From NCBI GenBank assembly GCA_003991915.1, contig RQTK01000974.1:59629-123628 (forward strand): DNA of 64,000 bases, given 5' to 3'. A program made the translations under genes and the position numbers. Numbering within the stretch: position 1 is the stretch's first letter; the number at the start of each line of letters is the position of its first letter. Shown piece by piece: positions 1-14,366 of the stretch. A model generated the notes under the pieces. That model saw only the letters and a program-made list of their open reading frames with translations, was not told the origin of the DNA and searched no databases. This DNA is from Elysia chlorotica. Lineage: Eukaryota; Mollusca; Gastropoda; Plakobranchidae.

Positions 1-941
1 ATTATGTGAAATCAACACATATTTTAGGATGTAGCTTTCAGTTTTTTTTCAAAAGTAGCTAGAAATTAACCGCTGAGCATTTTCTCTGGAGACTACTGTT
101 TAACTCCCCAATGAGTTTCTTACACACTAGTCAGAGAGCAAATATGCACATTCTGAAGTATGTTTTGCAGAAATATTTTACTTGCACTAGAGTCATAATT
201 ACACATGTGGTTCCTCAGAAAAATGCCCAGAATCTTGTTAAACAGTTCTACAGGAAGGTAGTACACAAAAGATCACCACTGTTTGTAGAGGCTCAGCAAT
301 CATTTTTGCATGAGAAGAGAAACGCTAGAACATCTCATGAGAGCTGTAATGATTGAAAGGAAGGTAATGGACAGACTATCAAAATGATTTAACATAAGGA
401 CAGTGATATAGACATTGGCAGTGAAAATATGAAAAGTGTAGAGGGTGATGATGGCTAACATACAAAGCATGAGAATGATTGCCAACACTACAAAGCTCGG
501 ATTTGATGGATGGATGGAAAATGGTCTCTGAGAATCTGAGGTGGATACTTTGTCAGTGGACCTTTGGTAAATGGGATCTCTTTTCTTGGAACCTACTTTC
601 ATGAATTTCTATGACATTCTGTTTAAAAGGACACATTATTGTCTACATAAGCTATGTCCCTGATAGATCAACTCAGGCACTGTTGACTTAGTTATTGGTA
701 GTTTATTGGGGCTGAATAAATTGAAATTCTTTTTAAAAAAAGTTGAATCTTTAAATTACAATGGATATGAGGGTTGTCAAACATCCCTACATTATGCATA
801 TATATATTTTTAGATTATTAGTCTAGTTGATTAAAAAAAAAAAGCCTTCTTGGAAAAAAAGTTATGATACTCAAGAATTTAGCAGACAAGAAAAAAAAAG
901 TTGGCCTTCAAAACTGACACACTTTGACTGTTTCCTTGCAG
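1..941. other. Intron upstream of first visible CDS exon; no gene seen
   Basis: This stretch lies left of the first recognisable CDS exon and ends in a good splice acceptor (pyrimidine-rich tract, then CAG at 939-941). Short open frames here (for example 111-356 on + and 300-602 on -) resemble no known family and lack coding-like composition. It is best read as intron of the CDP-diacylglycerol synthase gene. I see no exon in it. Confidence 0.6.
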
Positions 942-3900
942 GACTTCTTGTGGCCATTTGTGACATACCATCGGTTCATCTCATTCTCAATGTACACAGC
1001 CGGTCTCGTCGGCTTTGTGTGCAGTCTGGTCAAGAAACACTACCTCAAGCAATTCACTCTGGTGAGAAACATTGTGATAATGCTGAATGCTATGGACTTT
1101 GAGGCGGCTCTGATTTTTATACAAAAATAAACATTTTTTTTTTCTTTTCCTATTTATTCTCCTAAGCCTAACTCGAAACGTTTGTATTGCAAATAAGGTA
1201 GTCCCTTTTATTTATTTTATTGTGATTCCTTTTTCAAATGCCTACATTTTGAAGTACACCGCGAACATAATAATAATTGGTCACATTATATTGACTCAGG
1301 CTCAACCATTATGGGATGGAAGGTGGCCAAGTGGCTCAATTATGGGAATGCTAGGTGTAATCGGAGACCTTCTAAATAGAAGCCCAGCTTTGTTCTTGTG
1401 AATTTCAGATCCCTGATTTCAATCTTTTGTTTTTCCACTGTCCCCAGTTTGGCTGGACACACGTGACGCTGCTGCTTGTGGTGGCTCAGTCCCATTTCAT
1501 CGTCCAGAATGTTCTAGAGGGGCTTATCTGGTGAGTTGCTTGCAGGTCTAGAGGCTTATGCCAAACCTGGCCTATTTATATTATTTATGGCTTTAAAGCA
1601 AAACAAAACTTTTATAGTAATATTTTGTTTGCTAACTTAAGTAAGACATCAATCGGTAAAATATTAAGATATTGGAAACATGTTGCCAATATATCTAAGA
1701 ATGACACATTTTAACCCTAAGCCTATTTTCTCAGGCCATCATACATTTCTTGAATTTTATAATGACAGCAAAGGATGTGTTTGTACAAAGTCAAATTTTT
1801 TTTATTGAAAATGTATTGCTACACAACTGTCACAGTGCATTTCAAGGTAGCACAAAATTCATTTAACTTTGAAATTGTGTTGCATTGCAATGCTCAAGCT
1901 TTTTAAATGATCCATAGAATAATAAAAACTTCTCTGACGCATTTGCGCATATGATATTTAATCCCTACATCCATTTAAAAAATGATAAATCTTCTCTCAC
2001 AATGTTTTTGGGAGGTTTTGGGATAAGTATCTTAAGAAAAATAAAGAAGCAAACATTTAACTTGACATTCAGTTCAATTGTTACCATCTCAATAAAATTT
2101 GTATATTTTTTCTACCATTTGAAGTTTGAAATAGTTGAAACATCAAGTTATGTAATTCTTTGTATGAGAGGATATAATGTTTAAAAAGTTTATGAAAATC
2201 ACTGATATGATTTTTATTGTATATGTATAATCTTATATAGCAATTGAACAAGTCTAATATTAAAAAAAATAATTTGCGCCATTCTTTCCAGGGTCCTCGT
2301 GCCAGTCTCGATGATCATATGTAATGATATTATGGCGTACATGTTCGGCTTCTTCTTTGGTCGTACTCCTCTTATCAAGCTGTCTCCCAAAAAGACTTGG
2401 GAGGGTTTCATTGGAGGTGCATTCTCAACCATCCTCTTCGGTATTCTGGTAATCAACCCCCATATTTTTATATATTCTCTCTTTATATACATTTGAGTAT
2501 ATGTTATAATTGCTCTTCTTTTGATTTATATTTTGAGATCGATACTATTTTTTTTTACAAGAGATGTATTTGCAGGCATTTATTGTTCGTGTATCATAAT
2601 ATTTGGAGAAAAAATATTTAAGATACATTTATAACTTGTTAACATTTATAACACGCAGTTATCATAACCGCATGATTTGAAAAGGATTGCTTAATGTATA
2701 TCTAGGTTTCAAATACGTAACATTGTCAATGTTTTTTTATTGAATACAACTATCCACTCGAGCGCTCGACTTTAAAGTTGTGCAGGGTTAACCTTACTCT
2801 GTGCTTTATTTATTCCCTACCAGCTGTCGTATGTCCTCCTGCAGTACGACTACTTTGTGTGTCCCGTGTCCTACGACGAGACTAAGGGCGCTCTCTCCAT
2901 GGACTGCCAGCGCTCGCATGTGTTCCTCATCTCAGACTACACCCTGCCAGAGACGCTGCAGGGACTCCTCAAATTGGTGAGCAGCTTTTATGATGATGAT
3001 GATGGTGATGGTGGATTAAGTTTAGATTTAGTTAGAGGAGGCATACTACCGGGGTAGATATAAGTACAGATAGTATGGAGCTAGGTCTAAACAATTTCTA
3101 CCCTGAGGTACACCTTGCCAGAGACGTTCCAGGGACTCCTCAAACTGGTGAACTTGTTTTGTTAAGGTTTAGAGAGATTTAGAGGAATTAAACCACTGGG
3201 GTACAAATTGTTTAGAGCCACAGTTTTAGCTAGGTAGGACTGCTATATTACTAGCCCAATAACAATAAGGAGAGAGTGACTACTGTTTTATTAGAACTAG
3301 AGTTTGAGGTAGTGTTGAGCAGTGGTTAAATACTCTACCTACAACTCTGGCTCTTTAACAATTTCTACTTCTAAATGAATTAAATGGGAACCAATATATT
3401 TTTTCTTCCCCTCTTTCGTTTCTTTTTTCTATATTTCAAGGGTAAATGTTGTAGCTTATGTTTGAATGGCCCTCTGCAAAGAAACCAACTCAACAACAAC
3501 AACAACTGCAAAGAATTTCTATGGAATGTTTTATTTTAAATATTACCATATCACATGCCTGAAAATAAACTTTCTTCATCTAATTAAGATTGTGTATAGT
3601 CATGCATGTCCCATTCATGAAGAGCTGAAATAAGACGAAAAAAATAAAAAAGATCTTGCACTCTTCATATTAAATTTGACAATTAGGCCATGTCTTCTAA
3701 TAGGGATGCTAGAAAGGAAGCCTTTACATGCAGATCATTAAGTTATAAGAAGTTATTTGCAAAGATCACACAGGTCTGATGAGATCAAGTACTGATAGAA
3801 ATATGTGTGTAGTGAGTCTTTTATATTTATCCTTATCTTAAGTTTTAGTTGAACAAAATCTTGCTTTCACTTTAATTTTTGCTCCGTCTTTGAATGTTAT

Positions 3901-6900
3901 AGCAAAGTGATTCATGGAATTTCCGTGCCCAAAAACTTAAATTGCAATAGAAATACATGGGTGGGATCATTGAGATGTGAGACAATACAATAAAAATGGA
4001 TAATCCAGAACATATTTTATTTAGACAATTGTGTGGAATGTAAAGCTAATATTCCAATATTTTGAAGAGTAATTTAATCTTTTTAACACAATGCCCCATG
4101 TTCCTTTTCTGTTTCAAGGAAAATTCTCATCATGCGGCCAACCATTCAGAGGTCACAAATGACAAAAGTTTTATACATGTAAAAAAAAGAAATTTGACTT
4201 ATAAAGCATTCTTTTAATGGTTCCTTACTCCACCCAACCTTAAGATAAATGTATGTGTTCTTGCATGATCCCTTGTCTAATTTTGTTGTGCCATATCCAT
4301 GACTTTTGTTCTTCAGCTGAGAATCTCATCAAATACAGTGAGCATAATAAGAGCCTTTTAATTTCTTTGAAAATTTATTTTGAAGGCTGCACATTTCATT
4401 TGAGCTTATTTGCCATATCCATAGGCTTCACTTTGACAAAAATTTCTCGTTGCTTTTTTATATTTTAGTTTCTTGAAAGATGTAAATGCATAAAAATAGC
4501 CACAAGAAGTAGATGGTTCTTTAAGCAAGGTTATGTACTGGAAACATGCCTTAAGAAGTCATAATACAGTGCAGACTTCACATTTGCTTTTTAAATCTTT
4601 CTTTTTTAACTTCACATTCTTTACTCTGTAAAATATTTTTTACTTTCTTCACTTCATATAGCCATGAGGGACAAGGTTTGGAATTTAATTCTATACTTAC
4701 AAATACAATATAATCTACAGGTACAGACTTATTTGAATTACATTTTCATCTTGCTAGTCTTTTTTTGCTTCCTCCTAATTATGAAGCCTTAATATCATAG
4801 TTGACACATTGTATTAAGATTACCATATTATTCCTGTCCCAGTAATACTTTTAGAGATTGCCTAAACCATTTAGTTTTAATCTATAATAGTGAACAATCA
4901 GCTCAAAAAGCTTTTAACCGCATGTTGAAAGGTGTTTGGATTATTTCAGTGACAATTGTATTAAAATGTCTTCTTGGTGTAGGGTTAAACTCAGAGTGAA
5001 AAATCAAACTGCTGCAGCAAGAAGTTTAGGCCCTCGAGTTAAATTCATCAGCACTAGAAAGCAATTGACATGCACTTGGAAATGGTTTAAGCAAAATGTA
5101 GCAATGATGCAAACTACAAAAAGACAGTTGTTCTTTCACTCAGTTGATTCAAATTACATCTCTTTCTACTCAAATTAATCTCTTGCATCTTCCCACAGAA
5201 AAGCACTTGCATGCATTAAAACAAAAGTCTTCGGTTTATTACTCCCAGAGATCTCATTTCCTTTATTTACTTCAGTTCCAGATCATGCTCTCTATTTTTT
5301 TTTTTTGAAAAGTGGTCTGTCTTTCAGAAATTTTGCCAAACTCTTGATCTATCTAAGATTAAAAAAAGAAAAATGATAACATACATCTGCAAATATGGGA
5401 TTATATGCTGGAGGTGTGTATAGAATGAATTGAAAAAAAAAAAAAGAAACATTTTTTGGTCCTGCAGGATATAAAAAAAAAAAAAAGAATCAGTGCAAGT
5501 GTCAGCATTGTAAGTTGATGAATGGGCCTGCAGAAATCAACAGGTTAAATTATCAAGCTTTAGGCTTTTTATTTCCTTTTTTTCAATGGTCTGGAATGGG
5601 TGAAATGATAGTTTAGGTACTTGTCTGGACTAAATTAGAAAATATGTATGTATCATTCCACAGTAATAGATAAACTTAGGATATATACAATCAGTCTAAG
5701 TCTATCAGAATTGGAGCAGAAATGTTCACCTATAATATATATTTTTTACATCATATTTCCTTCCAACAGCAACAAAAAAATCACAATAATTTTCCATGAA
5801 GGTTTCATATTTTCTTACAATTCAACATGTGCCAGTTTGGAGTGTTGCTCCTAAGCTGGCCAAATTTATCACAATCACTTTTAATAATTGGCAATCTTTT
5901 TCACTATATTTCTCATTTTTCAATGCTTTAATCTCTTTTTGTTCTAAATATTCTCTATTGATAGAAAAAAAAGGTACACTAGGATTGATTTGTCGAATAG
6001 CAGCAATTAAAGTGTCAGACATTAGTATTGAGATCTATCCACAATATAGCCTATATAATGCTGACGGTGTATGTTAAACAACCAACTGAACTCTTTGAAA
6101 CTCCTGGCAGGTTATATCTCTATTGTGTGGGCATCTTTATATAATAAGATGTTAACTTAACAACCAACTTAACTCTACTCAACTCCTGGCAGGTTATATC
6201 TATATTATATGGGTATCTGTATATAATAAGATGTTAACTTACTTAGCCTGAGGTTGCTTCATTCTTCTCTGATCTTATAATCCTTGTTGCATGTGTGTCG
6301 GGTGTGAAGGATAAATCTAAGGCTTGGACAGCAGGTTTTACATTCTCTCTTTACTACAACTGCAACTAACTACCAGTCATCGGGCAAAAACAAAGCAGAG
6401 AGTGGAGGGACAAAGACTTACTGTTCCTTCATTTAGATATTCTTATAATCTGCAATAGAGGGATAGAAACACTTCCATGTGAAAGTCAATCGAGAATTAA
6501 GCATCATATTTGTTGGGCTAGTATTAATTTGTTAAAAATTAGTAATGTAAGTGAACACAAAGTTGTATGGATGGGCTTGGAAAAACTGAGTGTTAACTCT
6601 TTTTTGTTGTTGTTGCTTGTTTTTGGAGAAAATTAATGAAATTACCAGAGATTGGAAGAGATATTGAAGTCAATACACCTAAAACAGCCATTTTATTGAT
6701 AGCAAAAAAGTTTTTGGGCAAACACTGTTTGCTTTTCAGATAAAGAAGAATTAAGAAAACCCCATAAAATTTGTCCATTGTCTAACATGAATACTTTGCA
6801 AATTTTGTCGATTTTGTAAATTTTTTGTAATGCTTTGGAAACGTAGTTCACTTTTTTTTTTAAAGAATGTTTTATAAAGAGTTTAAAAAAAAATTATATT

Positions 6901-8043
6901 TCGCTCTATTTGTTTCTTTGAGTTTGTTAATACACGTTTTTACCTTCATAACGTGACTGGGCTACCATTTTGGCACAAGACATTTTTGCTAGTTTGGAGA
7001 TAATCAATAAAACTATCACTTTCCTTAATTCTGCCTTATATTCGACACAAGTTTCAAATAAGATAAAGCAAAAACCTATTTGCCCATTTTTATCTGAAAT
7101 TTTAGTTAGATAGATCTTATTTTCATCTTCACAGCAATTTATTACTTGCATTTTAGAAATTTAGCATAAGTTTCACTTATGCCATAATGGTAGCACGGTG
7201 ATGATATATTTAAGACAGATAGATGTTGCAGTATGTGAAACCTTAAAATAATATTATATTTCGTGCACGTCCACTTAAAGCTTATCTCTGTCTCGTTTCA
7301 TTGCTGAGCTCTACCATAAAGTAAAGCTCTACATAACCACTATCCATAGGTCCTAAGTCTGGTTGGATACTAAGCATGGCAGCTCTGTGACATTATGGGC
7401 AGTGATGAGTGAGTACCTCTTTACGCCTTTCCTTCTCTTCTCCCCAGGTGGGCAGCCAGAAAACTACCATCAGCCTCTACCCGTTTATCCTGCACTCCAT
7501 CTCCCTGTCGCTGTTTGCCTCAGTGATCGGTCCGTTTGGCGGATTCTTCGCCAGTGGCTTCAAGAGAGCTTTCAAGATCAAGGTAAAATTGGTGGTTAAA
7601 TTTCAATATTATGTTAATTTATTTGTTGGATTTTGTCCCCCACTGGTTGAGTCAGTGTCAGTCTAAAATGAGCTGCTGAGGCATGTCAAAGTATACAAGG
7701 GGCTAAATAAATATTTTTGACATGGGCAAGTTATGCCTGGATAATCTAACTGCAATTGATCTTGATCCGGCCGAACTAGATTCAGCAAAGCTTGGAATTA
7801 CTCAACACATTTTTTTGTCTCCTTTTGATTCTCCTTATGTTTCCTATATATTTCTAGATTTTTGTAGAATGATTTTTGGAGGTATAACACAGATTCCTTA
7901 AACCATTTGCCCTTGAAAACAACTGGAGAGGCCATGAGTGACAATTTTTTGTTATCATAGTACTTGGTTCAACATTAAGTTTTGATTGTGTATTGAACAA
8001 GAAGTAAAGAAAAACCTCACTGTCTGTCTTGTCTGTCTCTCTG

Positions 8044-8135
<92 letters not shown>

Positions 8136-9258
8136 GTCTTCTTCTGTGTTTACAAGGCGGGAGGGTTTCTCTACAATGGAAATTTATAAAGCTTATTATG
8201 TTCCTTTGAAAAAATAAAAAGTTTGAAAATCTGTTTGGATCTCTACAGGATTTTGCAGATACAATTCCTGGTCATGGAGGGATAATGGATCGCTTTGACT
8301 GTCAGTTCCTGATGGCTACATTTGTACATGCGTACCACTTCAGTTTTATCAGGTAAGCAAGTTTACTGGCTTTCTTAAATGTGTCCTACTTTATTTTATT
8401 CATACTTTCTATTGGGAGTATCACTCTAAAAATAATAGAAAGCCCTTGAAAATTAACAACAATATGAATTTGATAATTGGGTTTGCGTTCAATAAATGCA
8501 AGCATAAGAAAAAATGCAGTGCTGCTGCTAAAATTTCCTGTGCCATATGTGTAAATTTTGATTGTACTTTTTAGTAGGAATGTGCCTGAAAAATTATGTA
8601 AAGCCTTTGAAAATAAAATGCTCCATTTTCATAATTGGCTTGTGTTTCACAAATAGAAGTAAAAGTTAAAAGTGCGATGCTTCTAATAGAACTTTGAATT
8701 GAATTGAATTTAAATTTTATTCAGTCTATATATAACGTTTAATCAATACATACATATTGAAAATAAACTTTGGGAAAGACTCCAGGTGAAAGCACCCTCA
8801 CATGTAATCACATACAAAATCAGGAGAAATAATTCATGATAATATTGTATTGCGACAAGAAAACCCTTCAAGTGTTTATTCCTCTCCACTCAACGTAGTC
8901 ACGGTATTTGGCCAGGAATGCTCATGAAATAACATTATTTTAAGTTTTTCCGAAGTTCATATTTTTTGAACCAATAAAGACAGAATAAATATTTTGCAGA
9001 TTTGAAAACTTCAGCTTTTTATCTTTCAAATAAAATGTCTATTTTACTGTTTACATATACAGGATGTGACTCTGTTGAGGTAATTCAAGCAAATTTCTGT
9101 ATACGTGTGTTTCCCTCAGAGTGCCCAACCCCCAGAACATTGTGCAGAACGTGCTGATGCTGAAGCCGGAGCAACAGCTCCAGGTGTTCCTCATGCTGCA
9201 GGAGAAGCTGCTCAAGCGCGGCATCCTGGAGAATGTCACGACCAGCGGCAATCTTTAG
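942..9258 (+). CDS. CDS1/CDS2: Phosphatidate cytidylyltransferase (CDP-diacylglycerol synthase), 3' seven exons
   Basis: Makes CDP-diacylglycerol from phosphatidic acid and CTP, the precursor of phosphatidylinositol, phosphatidylglycerol and cardiolipin; the family is an integral ER membrane enzyme. Exons: 942-1061, 1448-1530, 2292-2448, 2824-2976, 7448-7582, 8249-8352 and 9120-9258 (stop TAG 9256-9258). All have AG acceptors and GT donors and consistent phases, giving 296 residues. The family is about 445-460 residues, so roughly the first 150 lie upstream of the window. Visible marks are the block [20 protein letters not shown] in exon 3 and the CDS family signature running across exons 5 and 6: [11 protein letters not shown] followed by HGGIMDRFD. 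Several hydrophobic segments fit the multispanning topology. Exon 4's 3' edge is duplicated in the following intron (3105-3152). Invertebrates usually have one orthologue of vertebrate CDS1 and CDS2, so the paralogue cannot be chosen. Confidence 0.96.
2938..3155 (+). repeat. Duplicated 3' edge of CDS exon 4 plus donor
   Basis: The last ~39 bases of exon 4 and its GT donor (2938-2980) recur at 3109-3151 with a few substitutions (period about 171 bp). The copy still has GT after the matching exon end. Sequence after each copy is also loosely similar, so the duplicated unit probably includes intron. Confidence 0.8.
2977..7447. other. Large CDS intron (4.5 kb), repeats only
   Basis: Apart from the exon-edge copy near its start, this intron holds AT-rich sequence, a two-copy tandem repeat at 6073-6243, a SINE tail near 6018-6110, and a segment at about 6950-7160 that resembles one in GBF1 intron 25 (about 41430-41790). 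Open frames here look non-coding. Confidence 0.6.
6073..6243. repeat. Two-copy tandem repeat, period about 82 bp
   Basis: Two adjacent copies share the core around 'ctcctggcaggttatatct' and 'ataataagatgttaactta'. The copy boundaries fall in the SINE-like tail motif 'caaccaact', so the tail was duplicated too. Confidence 0.75.
8046..8133. repeat. (CT)n microsatellite
   Basis: Nearly perfect CT dinucleotide run of about 88 bp, inside the CDS intron before the 8249 exon. Ser-Leu open frames across it are artefacts of the repeat. Confidence 0.98.
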
Positions 9259-12200
9259 TTGGATTCCAGACCTCAATGGATAGAGAGTCTTTAGGTAGTG
9301 TAGAGAATTCACCCTACGGATTGTCTCTAGTCAAGGAAGAGTCATCATTAGCTCACGGATCATCATCAAGGTTGTGTGATGTCTCGTATGCTAAAAGAAA
9401 ACTGGGTGTCGTCATAGTGCTGCCAATTTTGCCTAACTAATTTTTGGCCATTTTCTGAAGATAATATTTAAGTAATTTTTGCTTATATCTGTGTTAATGT
9501 TGAGCAAAAAAAGAAATTGCCAATTAAAAAAATAATGGCACAGCACTTATAAAGAGATGTATAAGCTAGAGAAAAAAAAAGGTATATTCCATATTTGCCG
9601 AAGTCTGTTAGGGCAATATTGCAGCACGATGATGAAGTGCAAAAAGCCTGCAAATAATTTGCAGGGAAAGACGCAATCTGCTTCTTCTGGAAAAGAAACA
9701 CTGAGTATAAGATACATTTGTTTTTACATGTAGTATCTTTAAGTAGAGTTTAATTATTAGAGCATAATATTATGTGGTATGTTTAGTATCTTAATTAGAG
9801 CCAACTGGTACAGCATCATTATATGTGATATGTATCTTCAAAATAGAACTTACAGAGCATCATGTTATGTGTTGCCCTTCATATAAAAACGTCAGTGGTT
9901 GCTAAACAGGCATACAGTAAAAACCTACAGTAGAACATTGTTAAGTTACTAAGTTCTAGGCTAATTTTGTTTCAAGTTCTGCAGATGCATGCAAAAGAGA
10001 TTAATAATAATAAAAAAAAAGATATCTTTGTCGAAGAAAAGGTGACTAAGATTTTTTTCTATCATTTATGATGCAAAGAATTTCTTTATTTCTAGTATCT
10101 TTGGGGGAAAAAAAGGGACCCCTCTCGTCTTATATTCATCTTGCCTCAGTGTTTTTTTCAACTTTAAGGACTGAAAAAGGAGACAAAATATATGAAAACA
10201 TTTTCATAATTATCCTTGTAAAATCTTTTAAATATACTATATGCTTTGTTTCCATGAAGCCAGGTGTTTTGTATGTTTGAAAGCTCAGACCAGAGCATTT
10301 AAAAAAAACAACTTATTTTTCATGGATTTATGATGAATTTTACAGTTTATACCTTTACTAGTCCAGCAAAGCAAAATTCATAGTTTTTATTACCAACACC
10401 TATAGATGTGAGCATTGTCCATATGAATTAATTTGATAAATGACATAAGACTTTATCAATATTGTGCTGTTTATTTTAAACAGAAAAATGAATTCATCAT
10501 TGTATTCTTGAAAATCAAGATAAATGCTGTAACAACGTTAACTTTAAAATCATGTCTATCACAATTGGTGCATTTTTCACCTTGTTCTTATCAGTTAGCT
10601 GTTAACCATACTCTTGCACATTTTCATAAGGCTTGAAACATGGCAGAAATATTTTCAATTTGATATATTGTTTGTTTTTGAACGGTTCACTTCCACCACC
10701 AATTCATCGTTTATTTTAAATTATTACTAAGTGTAGAAGAAATGTTTGTGATTGAAATATTATTTGCTTTTAATGTTTTGTTCAATTGATGTTGTTGTTG
10801 TTTTTTTAACTAGAAATTAATTTTTCTTAATTCAAAACGCAAATTCATTAAATTTAATGCAATTTTTAGAGTAATTTTTATGCACCAGTTACAAAATATT
10901 GAATACACTCAGATGCATACAATGCAGTTTTCTGTGTCTTGATGCACCATTCTCTTTTGAAGATAAATAACGGTCACAATTATTGGAGTCCAGTAAGTCC
11001 AAAGCATCAGACTTTCAAGGAATAATATTTTTCTAGCCAATAGGGTGTAAAAGGGAAGAGAAAAAAAACAGAAAATTCTTTTTAAATAATTGTTTAATTT
11101 TTTAGCTCAAATGTTTTACACTTTTAACTCAGGCTTGAGACACCTTTCTCAACACAATACCCCTTCCCCTCCTCACCCATTTTCATTTTTGGTCCTCGGT
11201 GACCATAACACGTCATTGATTTTTTTTAAAAAACCTGTCTCCAATTTTTTAAATTTGTATACTTTTTTTTTAATGTCGTTAAACTTATGATTGAATACGT
11301 GATAAACACTAACATCTAAAATATCTGATTGTACAAGGAATCTGAAGATTTCTCCCGGTTGATTATAGATTTAATTTGCTTTTGTGTATGTTTGGAAAGA
11401 AGATGGTTTTATTTGGTGTGGTGGATACTGCATTTTTGTTGTATTATTTGTTTGAAAATTATTTATATTTATCTAAATGTTGATAATTTGTATATGTGGA
11501 GAGACCTCAATGAATGTGATTGAACCGTGTGCAGAAAGATTTTTATGTGCATAAATATATTTATTTTAAAAATGTTTTGGCCTTCTCAAGTTATTTTATG
11601 TTGGTGCACATTTGTTATTTACCTTTAATTTTAATCTTAATTTTTTAGGCTTGTGTGAATGTTATCCCTTCAAGCTGGCCAAAAAATTAGCATTGAGAAA
11701 GTAATTGATATGGGATGTGAGCTGGCTCAAATTGTAGAACGCTGGACTTCAATTTTGTCCCCCCCCCCCCGGTTGGGTCAATGTCAATATAATGGGGCCG
11801 ACTGGTTTTCTTTGGACCATTCTGCGATATAGCCTAGTTGCCAACCTTCGGAGTTAAGAAACCAACCTGTAACTTTAATAGCTGATTAAGAAAAAACATG
11901 GAACTTCAATTTAAGTCTAATGATTTGTTACACATAAAAAAGACAGCAATGAAAAGAACATAAATAAAACACAGCGAGTTGGACAAAAAGTTATCAAGTC
12001 ATTAACAATATTTGTCCAATAATAAGTTATGATTTTCATAGTTTGCCTTAATGAAAGGTTTTATGAAGCACATATTATTGATTTCCTTAAGCTTCATACC
12101 CTCCTCTTTGTTATTTGCTTTTTTAAAAAAAATTTAGAGCAATCGAATTAGTCCATTTGCACTCACAGTTAGTTTTCTGAATGTTAAAAGTTTGCCTTTG

Positions 12201-14360
12201 GAGTTCAGCTGCTCTTGAAAAACGGTTCAATCTTTGTTTCATGTATCTCGAAGTGTATGTGTTAGTTTGGACATGGGATTCATTTTATATAGAATCATAA
12301 TTAAATTTTTTCAAGAGATTAGATTAAAAGTCTTGTGTTTTAGATATTTAACCTGAGTAGAGTGGAAGTAATTGAAACTGACATTTTTTATCTTTTTATA
12401 ATAAACTATGGAACCCATAATCCTCCCTTACATGCACAAGATTGTTTATGATACAATGGGAATCACACTTAGGTGGAAGCAACATAAATAGATTTATCTA
12501 AAGTCACATTGCTTTTTCACAGAGTCATGCTTTCTAGATCTATATTTTTAAACTCAGTTAACAATCAGAATCTTTTTTAGAAAATTTAGAGGCGCTACGG
12601 TCGGGTCTTTTAGATTAACCTTTTTTCTTATTTGCACTTTAAAACAAAATTTGTTTTTTTTAAAACACTTGAATGCATTTGCACACCGCAACATCATCAA
12701 TTATGTTTCTGTTCATGCTTTTTAAACAGTACCAGCAAAATTTTAAAATGTTCATCACAGCCAAAGGAGTGACAATTCTAGATGAATACTGTACAGTTGG
12801 GCTTGACTTTATCAAGTAACCATTCCTTGATATGTAATATTTTGCTGTAGTTTTTTTTAGATAAAAAAAAAAGCAACATTTTTTATGCATCAGCATTCAT
12901 CAAATTCACGCTTATGTAAGATGACAAACCTCTGGATTTCCTATTAGCACCCAGTGCATCAGATATTATGATGGAAATGGAACTCCACATTTGATGAATA
13001 TTCCATTATTCAATATATTGAGATCACTTTTTATGCCACAGGGTGTCTGCTATACCTTTTCATTGGTTGCAAGTGACTGTGTAATAGCTATGAATGAACA
13101 AGTATTTTCAAGATCTTACACAACTGTTATTATTTACAATGGTTACTACTACTAACGATGATGTATACCGATATGAGGCATCGAATGAATGTGTTCATGA
13201 TCTAGTCCTGCTGTTGTTTCAAATGCTGGGGGGAAAATATTGATCCATCTATATTTCTCGACTGATTCTCTAAATAATGCTATTTTGATGTTTCTTTTTG
13301 TTAGTAAGGCATGGTTGCCATGAAGATTTTTGAAAAGTGTCCACAAATTTTAAAGTAAGGTACTTTTATGGTAGTCAAGGGCTTTGTACATAAGCACCAC
13401 AGGTACATGTACATGGGTTTATGTTCTTGGTTGTAACATTTCACTGATTATAACTGAAATATTGTAAACATATATAGGTATGCTTTTTTCCCCTTTTAAT
13501 TCCATAATGGAAAAACTTTTTGTGGACATTTTCCTTCTTCTAAATTTTCGATCACAAATGTGTAATCTGAATGATATTCCTAAAGGTTACATGTTGTATT
13601 GTGTTACTAAAAAAAAATTACTGCAATATGTTTAAAAAAATTCTTTGGTCCTACCAATATTCAAACAGGACCCATATTTTATCCAGTTATGTTAAATCAT
13701 CACCTCCATGTCACAGTGTAACTTTTCATTTGATTTTGTTCTCACCTCTTCTAAAACAAAACAATAATTTACCTTTAGAGTTCTCTTTCTCTTTATAAAA
13801 AGAAAACAAGTGGGTATGTAAAATCACTGTCATCTTGTTATACTGAAAAACAAAATCTGTATCTGTTGATTCAGAAATTGAATAAAAGTAAGTTACCAGT
13901 TTCATTACAAAAATTAATATGAAGTCTCATAACATTTGCCAAAAAAAGCTATTTCCAAAAAGAAATCGGGAAAAATGGAATTGAATATTCCATTTCCCTA
14001 CCACAATGTACATTTACTGCAGTTATTTCTCTACTTTGATAAAAGATAATTGAGTCAACAGGTTTAAGATTTTTTAGATTGAAAATGAAAAGATGAATTA
14101 ATTAAATGCGCATCAAGTTTTAACATTCTACTTTTGTGGACATATGTAGTTACAAAAAATGATGTCACACCTCATATAATTATATATGTGCAATGGCCAC
14201 AGTAACTGTTGTTCCATGAGACCGAGAGTATCACCTATTTTCATTTTTACCATTTATGTTGCCAGTAACTTGTACACTTTAATCGGTGTTAAATGTTGAG
14301 TATTTTCTGTTAAATATTGTGGTTCTAGTAACAAAAGTAGTTTTAAGAGTATTTAAAAAA

Positions 14361-14366
14361 AATAAA
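14361..14366 (+). terminator. Candidate CDS poly(A) signal
   Basis: AATAAA followed within 30 bases by a T/GT-rich stretch, the usual layout of a cleavage site. It is one of several hexamers downstream of the CDS stop, so transcript evidence is needed to choose. Confidence 0.35.

Noticed and set aside
111..602. Short frames at the left edge as an upstream CDS exon
   Set aside because: They do not match the family's sequence just before the 942 exon and lack suitable splice sites in frame.
7986..8217. Ser-Leu repeat frames
   Set aside because: Translation of the (CT)n microsatellite inside a CDS intron.
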